Assembly: GCA_016490735.1 (NCBI GenBank)
Contig: JAEMWC010001450.1
Coordinates: 30,001-94,000 of the forward strand
Reading direction: 5' to 3'
Source of the DNA: Pachyseris speciosa
Lineage: Eukaryota; Cnidaria; Anthozoa; Scleractinia; Pachyseridae
DNA length: 64,000 bases
Numbering within the stretch: the stretch's first letter is position 1; each line of letters opens with the position of its first letter. The notes beneath the pieces are model-generated. The model was not told the DNA's origin. It made no database searches and was given only the letters and a program-made list of their open reading frames with translations. A program made the translations under genes and the position numbers. Positions 38,812 to 55,569 of this stretch are shown in pieces.

Positions 38812-41399
38812 TCAGTGAACAAATTTATGTCAAACACTGCACTTGAGCTTTAAAAATGCTGAATGCATCATCATTCCAGCCACCTCTATCATGTATAAAA
38901 ATTGACTACTACAAACAACGCAATCACCACTGTTACCATATCATATCATGTATTCATGTCATTGTAAATAGTGTCTGAAAAACCTTTTGAGGATGATTCT
39001 ATTACAGTTCTTATTCTTATCACCATTTATTATAGTCACCACTTTTTATATTATCATCAGATCATCGTCATCATCATTGCCAAACACTACCACTGCCATA
39101 ATATTGTTATCATCATCACCATCACTGTAGTTGTTGTAATCTTTATCCAAGTATATTAAGTAGTTTTAAGTAATGAAAGTAGTAGTAGAACTTTATTTTG
39201 ACATGGTATTTTCATTCAGGGGTAAAGAATTTTTCGATGATGTCTTTTCAGTTGTCCTGTGTGAAAGCAGCTGATAATTGTTGAGGGTACAAGGATCAAT
39301 GACTGTGCACATACACTGATCACATCAAGGTCACTTAAATCTCATTAAGGGTCTTCTACATATAGATACACAGCACTTAATGAATATGTCCCTGACCCTC
39401 CTTTCGTAATGTCCCTTAACAGTAAAGACAAAGGTTGTATGTGGTCATGATTTGTTCTGGGCCAGCTATAACTTGTTTCCCACTCATCTCTGCTTTGATC
39501 TAATTGCTGTAGACTGCTTTCCGAGACAATTGTGATTACTTTTATAGCATCATCAATTTGTGGCAATGCACAAATCATTGAGCCATGTCTTACACCAATA
39601 TTATATTTAATCATCATCATCATTACTTGTCTTGAAAATAAACAAGAACATATAATAGAAACTTAATATTTCTCACCTGGGGCAGGACAAAGACATCAAC
39701 TAAAACACCAAACTTTTGCACATTTATTTGCCTTCAGTAAAACATTCACATTACTAACTTTGCTGCTGATAACTAAAATGTAACCTTGTGGTAGGAAATC
39801 AAAATGAAAAAATTGAGCTATTTCTGTCACTCTCTGTGAATTGAATTTGTCTGACCATTCAAATTGCAAGCTACTATTTTTTTCCCTAGTGCAGTTTATT
39901 ACCGGTATACTCTTCCATTCATGTCTGTGGATGCAATCCTGACACTGACCATCTAAATGAGAGCACTTGAGCCATACTTCATAAGGTTGTTTATATTTCC
40001 CCTGTGCAATGTGGTTTGTGTGTGAAATTCTTTGCATGATAATGTTTCAATTTAAAAGAAAAAACTTGCTACCAAAAAGTGCACAAACAGTACGTCATTA
40101 AAAATGTGTTATCTCACATTTAATCACCTAACAACACTTCTCCTGAAACGACACATGAACAATATTACAGAAGATTAAAAATAAGACCCCTAATTTTGTC
40201 TCCATTTTGAGAACCGATTACTTATGTCTAATGAAATATGTGGATTGTTTGCTAACTTGTTTTTCTCACTTGGAAGCAATTAATTATTTTTGAGGTTTGA
40301 ACTGTATGCAATAATGCCAAGATCAGAAATAACAAATCCTTTGGATTACAACTACCAAAATCTTTCAGACAATCAACATGCAATGGACAAATTCCTATTG
40401 TTGTTGGTCAAACTGGTTAAACATGCTGGAAAAATTGACACAAGTACAAGTCAAAAATTGGGTGAAAAAAAAACATACACTGGGAACTGAGTGATATCTA
40501 CCATCAGTTGTAACTAACCCTGACCATGTGGTAAACAAGAATAATTTTACTGGCTAAGAAAATGGGGGCATTTTTAACTTGCACATTTGAAGTTTGGGTG
40601 GCAACATCTGAATCTGTATGAATGTTTGATTAGCATTTGAACCAGCAGTTATTGACTAGAAATGAGTTTGTTTTACTTTTAAACATGTTTTCAAATGAGT
40701 CAAATTGGACAAAAGTGTGTTGTCAAGAATGGTGTTTAATGCTTACTTTACACCACATGATCAGGTTTAGTTACAAATGATAGTAATCCACAGAACAAAC
40801 ATTGTAACTATCAGCTATAGTATGTTGACAGGCACACAAAGGTCACTGAACCCTTAGCAACTCTCTTACTGATATTTTATTGTTTATTGTCAACAAGTAC
40901 TGCACTGGACTAAAAACAAGCAATGTTTCAAGGAACTTTTCGAATGAGCAGATCATTTGAGTTTTTGGTTGCACTCACTAATTAAAAAATCCAAAATAAA
41001 TGGACATCAAGCTACTGGTATAAATATCTAGTGAAACACTACAAATAATTAACACTTTTTACATAATACCACAGGTCTACCATCAAATAAAAAGGCACTG
41101 AAAGCACTTACAAGCAACAAAATTGCCATTAAATTATTTGTCAACAAATGTGGCTTTATTAATGACCAGTGGACTACCAAGGGACCAGCTGAAGATTTCT
41201 GTCCCTTAGAAAAGACTGTCCATAATATTGGGAAATGGTCAAGAGGGCTCAAGTATGACTTGCGTCTACCTCATGTGTACACACAGAATTTCTTGGCTAA
41301 CAACCAATCTATTTATGACTAAGATGTCTCTTTACACGCACTGCACAGTTCTTGACATTCAATATAAGAGTACTAAGAATGAAATAAGGGATAATGATG
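38812..41399. other. Intergenic, no gene seen
   Basis: AT-rich sequence with short simple repeats such as the 'atcatcatca' runs near 39060-39120. No exon or mobile element I can defend. Confidence 0.35.
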
Positions 41400-47402
<6,003 letters not shown>

Positions 47403-47520
47403 TGTTTACAAAACGTTGAAAAGTTTGTGTAGCTTATGAATTTTACCGTCTGTAAGGAAGTATTGTAAGTCCGAGTTCTTCTAAACAGGATTTCTAGCAC
47501 AAACAGCAAGATAATTCTTC

Positions 47521-47530
47521 CGCCATCTTG
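47521..47530 (-). promoter_or_regulatory. YY1-like motif upstream of the RING ligase
   Basis: CAAGATGGCG on the minus strand about 120 bases before the ATG. Compare 26238-26245. Regulatory role inferred. Confidence 0.35.
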
Positions 47531-48256
47531 CTAAATCGTGATAAACTGAAACGAAAGAGTCACGTGATCCAAATTGACACACCTGAGCAGACTGCATACG
47601 TCACGCTTTAGCTCTGTCAGGAGAGGACCATTTACACAATCAACTATTTCAAACAGTTGTTCAAATTATTGCTTGAAATCGTCTGTTATTGCTATTAACT
47701 TTTGCTCCTATTTTGGAACTTGATTTGCAAAGCTAGAGGCCCCAATTTTGACAGCAATCATCACGCTGTATCATGTTATATTGCCAGATAGTTGTGGGTT
47801 GAAACCCTCTTATTCCAATACTGACCGCAAAACTTGCACGTCATCAAAAAACGTGATGTAAGGAGCTTAAAAGACCCCTATACTTTTACCGTAAGTGATG
47901 CCATTTATTTCTTAGTTTCTCCAAACAGAAGTTTCCAAATGGAAAAATTTCTGTCTTTAGTGTTCTTTAGCCGAGCACAACAGAGCTTCAGGACACAGAC
48001 AGTATCAATGTGATTACCATTTTTTCTCGTATTTCACCTCCTCGCGCGTCTGTTTGATATTGCATGTCTTAACAAATTCTTAGTCTGTTCCAGGCCTTTG
48101 TCCTTTGCGGAAGAGAAGGTGGTGCCAGATGTATGAAATAGGTCAACCCACCCCCCACTCTTACCAAGTTGTTTTTATCAGATATTTTCCGCGCATCGCA
48201 TATTTTTATCTTTATCAACAAATCGCTATCAAGCCTGGAAAAGGTAAATATATTCA
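47531..48256. other. Upstream of RING ligase, no gene seen
   Basis: Holds the presumptive promoter side of the ligase gene. No coding or repeat feature is recognised. Confidence 0.3.
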
Positions 48257-48500
48257 GCAGGGTTGGCGCAGAGGTGAGAGTGCTCGCCTTCCACCAATGT
48301 GTCCTGGGTTCGATTCCCGGACTCGGCGTTATAAGTGGGCTGAGTTTGTTGGTTCTCTATTCTGCTCCGAGAGGTTTTTCTCCGGGTACTCCGGTTTTCC
48401 CCTCTCGCCAAAAACCAACATTTGATTTGATTTGATTTAGTCTCCTCAATTAGTAGAGCATCTGTGCTCGGCTAGAACGATTTGAGACTTTAATAAAGTG

Positions 48501-48541
<41 letters not shown>

Positions 48542-48560
48542 TATTATTATTATTATTATT
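48257..48560 (+). mobile_element. tRNA-derived SINE with (ATT)n tail
   Basis: 'gcagggttggcgcagaggtg' gives the A-box region and 'gggttcgattccc' the B box. The body carries 'ctccgagaggtttttctccg' and 'aacatttgatttgattt'. The end is 'gagactttaataaagtg' followed by about 18 ATT units. Same family as 38033-38348. Confidence 0.9.
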
Positions 48561-48810
48561 TCTGTGCGCATTTTTGGCGATAGAAATTGAAGCTTAATAA
48601 CATCAAATTGCGGGAAAAACTTAAAATGAACGAGCATTAAGAAGCGTGTTTCAAGACAAGGATGGTGATTATCAATATCTATTAATGAGAGCTAAGACAA
48701 CTTCACTGTATTATCGTAGACTTCAAAATACTACTGCATTAGTTTATAAAGCATTCTATAATTTACTTCTATCGTACATTAAAGATATTTTTCAGTTGCG
48801 TGCCACAATA

Positions 48811-49249
48811 CAGGGGCACCCAACGAGCCAAACCAGCCAAAAGTTGTAGAAAGGCATTTTTAAGTACGTTATGGTGTTTGAAGTCTGTTTAAAGTGATGT
48901 TTTGGTTAGCTAGAAAACTTTGATCTGTTCGGATTCCCTAGCTGAAATGTTAATTGCCCGAAAATTTTAGGGAACAAAATCTTTCTTTGAGAAAATACTA
49001 GCTGAAATAAACTTTCTGGGGAGCCTTTTTTCTTTCCGAAAATGCTAGCTGACGTTTTTTACTGCCAAAAACAGCAATAACGACCTTTCCGAAAACCTCA
49101 GGGGTTAAGATTGGCACATTACGAATCTTTTAGGCCACGTTTTACTTACGAAAATCCGAGTGTACTCTTTAATCGGCGCCGAAAGCCTAAGGCAAACTAC
49201 CCTCCACCGAACAGATATCTACCCGGAAACTTGTCGTTGGGTGCCCCTG
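48811..49249. mobile_element. CAGGGGCACC TIR element, copy 2, intact
   Basis: 439 bp with ends caggggcacccaacg and cgttgggtgcccctg and a 6-bp duplication acaata on each side. The interior matches the copy at 26952-28907 in opposite orientation. It interrupts the CR1-like LINE within LRAT|YDLRG. Confidence 0.9.
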
Positions 49250-49506
49250 ACAATATATGATCTTAGGGGTCGCATATTTTAGCACTTCCCACATGTCATT
49301 CTACGTCTCATGGACTGAGATACTTGGAACCTAAGTTATGAAACTCTCTTGACGATAATACTAGAACATCAAAGGATCTCAGGACGTTTAAAAACTTCTT
49401 ATCTAAATTTGAGCTTGTTGCTTTTTTATGAATTTGTATATTATCCTTTAAGTATTAATATTTAGATTTATTTTCCTCGGTCAAACTAGCACCTTGTGTG
49501 CTATGC

Positions 49507-49887
49507 CGGGGTTCAAAATAATTTTCGGACAGTGGCCGGTCATGTTGTCCGACCAAATAAATTTTAGCTCGGTCACATCTCGTTTTTGACGGGTCAAAAT
49601 ATTGACACTTCACACAAGCTTACATGTATTCAGATAGGCGGCGTCGCTAAGGCCCTCAAGAGTGTAACAGACTTTATCGCTAGACGTATCAGTCTCGTCA
49701 TAAAGTATGTATGTATCAGTAGTTCTTTTTCGACGTGAACATGATATATTTCATCATATTAGTGTTAATTCTAGGTATAGTATAAAAAATACAACTTTAC
49801 TGAAAGCCCGGTCAAAATGACCGGCACCGGACCAATCGTCATCTTGACCGGACATTGTCCGTTGACCGGCCGTTATTTTGAGCCCTG
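49507..49887. mobile_element. CAGGGCTC TIR element, short copy
   Basis: Ends cggggttcaaaataa and ttattttgagccctg with the 5-bp duplication tatgc on both sides. The interior is full of 'gaccggc/gccggtc' motifs. It sits in the LINE 3' region. Same termini as 56114-57282. Confidence 0.82.
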
Positions 49888-50169
49888 TATGCAAATAAAG
49901 TTTTTGTTGTTTGTTGTTGTTCTTGAACTAAAATTCAACAACTACTTGCTCCAAATAATACCGCCATTGCGCGAACCGACTCTTTCCCGTTTATCAGGTT
50001 TATGTCAACATTGTGGGTGAAAATAGGTGGAATCAAACTGGTACCAGTCAAACAATACTTCCCTCTGTAGATTTTTATCAGGGGCGGTTCAACGGTAAGT
50101 TAAAGGTCAAAATACTGAACCTAACCTTAACCCATCTCAGACATATACAGTAGGGGAGGCAAATAATTA

Positions 50170-50241
50170 CCCGGGCTGCGCGCGTCTCGCGCGGCGCCCG
50201 GGTCTTTTAAGACCGTCGGTAGTTTAAAAACTACCGACGGT
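50170..50241. repeat. Two adjacent strong hairpins
   Basis: A GC-rich hairpin (cccgggc ... gcccggg, 50170-50202) is followed after 'tcttttaaga' by a second one (accgtcggtag / ctaccgacggt, 50212-50241). I cannot assign them to a family. No ORF or tRNA features nearby. Confidence 0.6.
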
Positions 50242-50340
50242 TCTTCTTTTTCGTCGTCGAGTATCATCCACAAATGGCACTTCCGGCGTTTCTGCGCAAG
50301 CGCTAACTATTTTTAACAACAGTGATGCGTGTTGTCAAGT

Positions 50341-50866
50341 ATGGGAAAATGTCGATTCATCTTGTGGCTTTTGAAGTCTGAACAAACAATATGTTAAGAG
50401 AAGTGTCTATGCGAATGTTTGGAAGTTCAACGGCGAGAAGAAAGTTTTTAACATGAGTAAACTTAACGGCAGATGGACTGCCGTGTTTCCCCGTGTCTGC
50501 TTCAGTAGACAGCGAGTAGTCTCTAATTTTAGCGACGGATTGTGGGGGCACGTGCGCGCGCGAAGTTGCGAGGAGACGCGACGCGAGGGGAGCGCCAAAA
50601 ATTAGAGACTACAGACAAAGGGAGTTTGACCTTTCACGGCCGAGTGATTCGAGTGTAAATCTCATATCAACAGCAAGAATGATGCCTGTTGTCACGTATC
50701 GGAAAACGTCGATTCACCTTGTGTTTTTGAAGTCTGAACAACTAATATGTTAAGACAAGTGTCTATACGATTGTTTGCAAGTTCAACAGCGAGAAGAAAG
50801 CTTTTAACATGACCAAAATTTAACTCCAGATGGACTGCCGTGTTCCCGTATCTGCTCCATTGAGAT
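50341..50866. repeat. Dispersed repeat 'aatatgttaagagaagtgtc', copies 2 and 3
   Basis: 50341-50503 and 50696-50866 are direct, diverged copies ('atatgttaag...agtgtctat', 'agatggactgccgtgtt'). The unit is also found at 36565-36690. No coding potential. Confidence 0.65.
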
Positions 50867-51290
50867 GTACATTTTGTTGAATAACTCAAGTACGGGATAT
50901 CACACACCCCTGAGACTTTGACAGGTAGTTTATTTACTATTTTGCCACAATATCTCAATTTCTGGACTTTAATTTTTGAATGATAAGCGATTATATTTTA
51001 CAAATGTACTAGCGTCCCTTGAAACTGTCCAGAAACGTTCCTTTCTTGTGTTTCAAATGACCCTGGATTGACGTATTTGTAAACAGTTTCACTCTGCTAA
51101 TTAATTTTCTACTCACATTTCACCGAGACTCACATTTATGCGAAAAAAATCCAACATCGTTCGATAAGCATTTCCTTTCTCAAACAATTATCCATCGAAT
51201 CGAAAACAAGTGTGCTTAGTTTTATTTTTTTTTTTTTTTGGAATCAATACACTATTTTTATCATCTTGCATAACGATAAACCTCTGTGGC

Positions 51291-51925
51291 TTAAAGCCCT
51301 GGTCAAACGGCGCATGATAGTCGATGATAGTTGATGATAGTCGATGATAGTTGAAGCGCACGCTTCCGTTTGACCACCAACTATCATGCACTATCATCGA
51401 CTATCATCAACTATCATTCATTTTGAGCTTGTTCAAATTCTTCATGATAGTCGATGATAGTTTTTCTCGTTTGACCACGCGTATGGTAGTTCATGATAGT
51501 TTTTGGTCAGCTGTTTTCCCCGAAAATCGGCGGGCTCGTTTAAAATGGCCGCCAAAAGTTCCTCGCGAGGCTCAGCTGCAGCTTCAGAAATACGTGTTTA
51601 TATCCAAGATGATAATCATGACAACGAAAATATTGAAGACCAAGATAACATAGAGAAGATATCTTCTGAAGAAAGTGTCAACTCGCAAGAATTAGAAGAG
51701 ACAGCGCAAAAAAAGCAATTTTAGTGCTCACATTTTACGCGGAAAGAGCCTGGAACTAGCTGCTCGCGTGACCTTTGCTCGCGCGACTGCCGGTGAACTA
51801 TCATCAACTATCATCGACTATCATGCGCCGTTTGACCATGTGAATGATAGTTGGTGATAGTTGATGATAGTTTGGAGAGAATCAACTATCATCGACTATC
51901 ATGCGCCGTTTGACCAGGGCTTAAA
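51291..51925. mobile_element. MITE with TTAAAGCCCTGGTCAAACG ends
   Basis: Ends ttaaagccctggtcaaacgg and ccgtttgaccagggcttaaa are perfectly inverted. 'gatagtcgatgatagttgat' units are repeated near both ends in both orientations. TAA flanks recall PIF/Harbinger-type MITEs (inference). A small frame with a good start context lies inside. Confidence 0.78.
51545..51724 (+). CDS. Small acidic ORF carried inside the MITE
   Basis: 59 codons from aaaatggccgcc, a strong Kozak-like start: MAAKSSSRGSAAASEIRVYI then an Asp/Glu/Asn-rich tail ending QKKQF. It is not related to a transposase I know. It could be a first exon captured by the element or chance. The terminal repeats flank it on both sides. Low confidence as a gene. 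Confidence 0.25.
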   Translation: MAAKSSSRGSAAASEIRVYIQDDNHDNENIEDQDNIEKISSEESVNSQELEETAQKKQF

Positions 51926-53094
51926 ATAACCCGGGTTCGATGTCTTTTAGTGGTATATATCACGGGCTTTATTTTTTCTGTTTCTCTTTTTCTTGTTCTT
52001 TTAGAAATATTTTTTACAAGTGTTATAATTATTGTGCTCAATGGTTGAGCTGTATTTTAGAGGAATATATGTTGATAGGGGTCTAAAGAAATAGACTCCA
52101 ACACAAGCTAAACACAATGCGTCCGATGTAAGAAAGACAGACTTCCCTCTATTCTTTTGTTTAGCACTAAGTTAGGGATACAATACTGTTTTTTGCAAGC
52201 CCGGGTTTAGGCTAATTGTAGCCTCTTGTTAATTCCTGAATTTGCGGGAAAATGAGACATCAATAATTACTTTTCTTTGAACTCGAAAATCAGGAATCGT
52301 TTCGAGGAAAAAATACAGAATGGGCTACCTACAAAATCGGACTTTAAGTGCACCTCACCCCAAAATATTTTTCCTCTAATATAAAACTTTTCACCTTTTC
52401 CAAAAACATGTATCCTTTATTTCCAGTTTTGGACTTTCGATAAACTAAGCATCATTTGGTACACGAGCGACTCAGAAGGTGTGTGGGTCTATTCCTGATT
52501 TGACGTCACGAACTGCTTTACATCAGTCTGTGACGTCAAACTAGGAATAGACCCACGCCCCGTTCCTAGCTTGGTCTAATTTTGCCGGGCCATTCGATGA
52601 AGGGCGCTCATCTTGGAGTCGTGACTGAGCGAATTCAGAAACCTGTGACGGACTGAACTGGTGCAAGATAGACGCATTTTATATTTTTGTTAATTCGTTA
52701 ATTTGAGGCTAAGACGGCCAATCGACGTTTACTCAGGTTTAGTTTGATACCCTAACCGCATAAGGCGGACCGTACGCGTTTCAAACCGTGCCGGGCAGGT
52801 TTTTTTGCATTGCCCGATCGCGTAATGGGTTATAATCTCTCTCAGCCAAAGAAAAGGGATGAAATATTTTTTGAGCGTCCCTTTCTTTGAGGGGTTTTAT
52901 GGCATAATAGTCCACATATGTCATCCAATCAGAAGAACTAAATTAAACCGGAAAAAATACCAAGGGCAGCTAGCAGCTGCAGTTAATTTCAACATTTACC
53001 CCTGCCTCAAAGATAACAGGGGAGGTTAATGACTTTAGACGATAGTCGATTCTGGTGATACGCTTTTTCTGTTGCTGTTTTCTCTGGTTAAAGC
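51926..53094. other. Intergenic, one small hairpin
   Basis: No gene is seen. 52483-52556 is a hairpin unit ('gtgggtctattcctg' / 'caggaatagacccac' with one change) that contains two TGACGTCA palindromes (52501-52508, 52531-52538). Confidence 0.5.
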
Positions 53095-53099
53095 CCTTG

Positions 53100-53255
53100 T
53101 CAAACGTTCCTCGATTTACTCCGACGAAGGGCTAACGCTCGAAACGTCAGCTCTTTTAATCTCTTTACATTATCAACTCCGTTGATAAAACAAATTTTCG
53201 TGTTTCACTCCCCACCGACGCAGTACCACAGTTTCTTTAGAAGTTAACCCCCTTA
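53100..53255 (+). repeat. Fragment of the CCGACGA hammerhead-derived element
   Basis: Carries ccgacgaagggctaacgctc then gaaacgtcagc and 'tcactccccaccgacgcagt'. It matches the unit duplicated at 55311-55568. No second arm is present. Confidence 0.65.
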
Positions 53256-53395
53256 ATTTTTTTCGCAATGAAGTATTGGTACTGGAGGGGAATATGAATA
53301 AACGTTAAAAAGATTTTCTACTTTGTGACACTAAGTATGAAGTCCAGAGCAAGAAACAAATCCAAAACACAAGACATAACCCTGTCAAGTGGAAA

Positions 53396-53401
53396 TTTAT
53401 T
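53396..53401 (-). terminator. RPL9 polyadenylation signal
   Basis: AATAAA on the minus strand, ten bases past the RPL9 stop codon. The short 3' UTR is usual for ribosomal protein genes. Confidence 0.6.
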
Positions 53402-53410
53402 ACAAGCTTA

Positions 53411-55331
53411 TTACTCCATGGATACAACAGTTGTCTTCTCGGACACATAAACACCATCCAAGAACATACGGATATCTTTGTTCTTCACTGTAGTTGACTG
53501 CTTGATCAAGGCAGCTGGAAGAAGAACAATCACAAGCAGACATAAGTGGGATATGAGGCAGGGCAAACAAACAACTGTAAAATGAGTAGAAAATATGAAA
53601 GGATAGGTCAAAATAAAAGGCACAGGCTGCATAACAGGAGTACCATGTAGCACTAAAGGCTTAGCTACCCTTAGCTGCAAAGGTGATCTAGCACAAAACA
53701 GAAAATCTGCCAATGCAAAACAAAGTTGCTTGTCAATCCTTTAATTACAGTTCATTTTTTCCCTGGTTTAATTGTTATTGTGCTTTGTTTATAGTGTCTA
53801 CTGCCTATCAAGCAGGAAGCCACTAATATCATCCCACTGTAAATGTGAGTGAGAGAGTAATTGAGTGAGTGTCCACTGGGCCTGCAAAGTACATGTACAC
53901 TGGAATGCCAAGGGTCTTAGGATTAAGCTTTAAGCGCATATGCAAGACAACTTCACAGTTTGGTTGCAAGATGGCTTCAAATTAATTACAACTTATTGGA
54001 TTTACCATATTCAAGTTTCAAACAAGCCAATGTTTTTCACCAGCTGGTTTTGTGATATGTACTGCAAACCTGAACAAGTCTATTGGAAGTATTCTTATCT
54101 TGGGCCTATTAAGGTGATTCCTCTCAATTGCATGGCGCATCCTTAAGCCCTGGCTACACGTTCAAACATTGTTATAAAACATTTGTTGGATGAACAATGT
54201 TAGAGCGTGCAGCATGCATGTTTGATGACGTTTGTTCAACATTTTTTGTTGGAAGAATGTTTTGATTTCGATCAAACATTTTCTCCAACATACAACAAAT
54301 GTTGAAGCGTGTAGCCTTGGTGTAGCGTGGCTTTACTGCGCATAATTGATGGCGTCATTTAGCGCGCGCTCGTGCGCGCGTACACTAGAAACATTGCGAA
54401 TTTGCCTTGACATTGAGCTTTTACAGCTGAAATTTTCCCTTCGTTGTCGTGTTGTAAAGAAACGAGCACGGTGACCCCCCTTTTTTTATTGGTGTAATGT
54501 ACTTGTAATAGGCACACGACAAACATATTTTAAGGAGAAAAAAAGTTTAATAGTAGAAGTTGGATTATTTATATATAATTGGCGTGAAACTCTGCGTTTG
54601 GAGCCAGGAAGGAGTTTGAGATGATGACAAAGTGGTCCAATTTCCTCACATTATTTGCAAGATCGGGCAATTTGAAATCACTATACTAAAAGAATAGAGC
54701 CCAGAAAAACAATTAGGCACTAGTTTTCACTATCATTCGTAGTTTTTGCTACATAATAACAGCTTTCTTCATTTGTTCATGCTTCGAACATTTCTCGCAC
54801 AACTCCGTAAAAACACTTAGAACAACGAGTATGCAGGGCTAAAACAAGCACGGTGACCCCATCTTTTTATTGCATTTTTTCAACGTCCTATGCATGACTA
54901 TCAATTGTGCCAAGTTTGAAAAAAATCTTAATAGTACATCCTTTTCAGGGGAATTACGTTTAAGCCATAAAATATACTGTCATATTAACCTACCTGAATT
55001 AGAAACCAGCTCAAGGTCATTGCCTTCCAAGATAATTTCATCTTTGACAGTGGAATTGACACAGGTAACACCAGGCCTCATTCTCACACGTCGAACATAC
55101 TTCTCACCCAAGAAGTTACGCACTTCAACCAAGGTGCCACTCTCCGAGATTGTGATGTTGATGGGAAAATGAGCATAAACTGCCTTCATCTTGTATCTGA
55201 AACCCTGAAAACATTAGGTAACCGTCGGATCTATTTTAATTAGGAGCATTCATTGCATTTCATAGTTCTGGATAGTCCCTGGTTCAAGTCCTTGGTCATC
55301 CTTGTAAATACGAAAATTTGGTTTATCAACG

Positions 55332-55362
<31 letters not shown>

Positions 55363-55462
55363 GGATTCGATTAGCTGACGTTTCGAGCGTTAGCCCTTCG
55401 TCGGAGCGAATCGATTCGCTCCGACGAAGGGCTAACGCTCGAAACGTCAGCTAATCGAATCC

Positions 55463-55493
<31 letters not shown>

Positions 55494-55525
55494 CGTTGAT
55501 AAACCAAATTTTCGTGTTTCACTCC

Positions 55526-55569
<44 letters not shown>

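Larger units (their letters stand above)
48640..49925 (+). mobile_element. CR1-like LINE remnant split by two MITEs
   Basis: Before the first MITE the frame reads YYRRLQNTTALVYKAFYNLL and SYIKDIFQLRAT. After it, at 49256, the text resumes with YDLRG, as expected of LINE ORF2. The 3' region ends in aaataaagtttttgttgttt, a GTT-type tail. The two interruptions have clean duplications, so the target can be read through. RT is truncated and dead. Confidence 0.75.
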
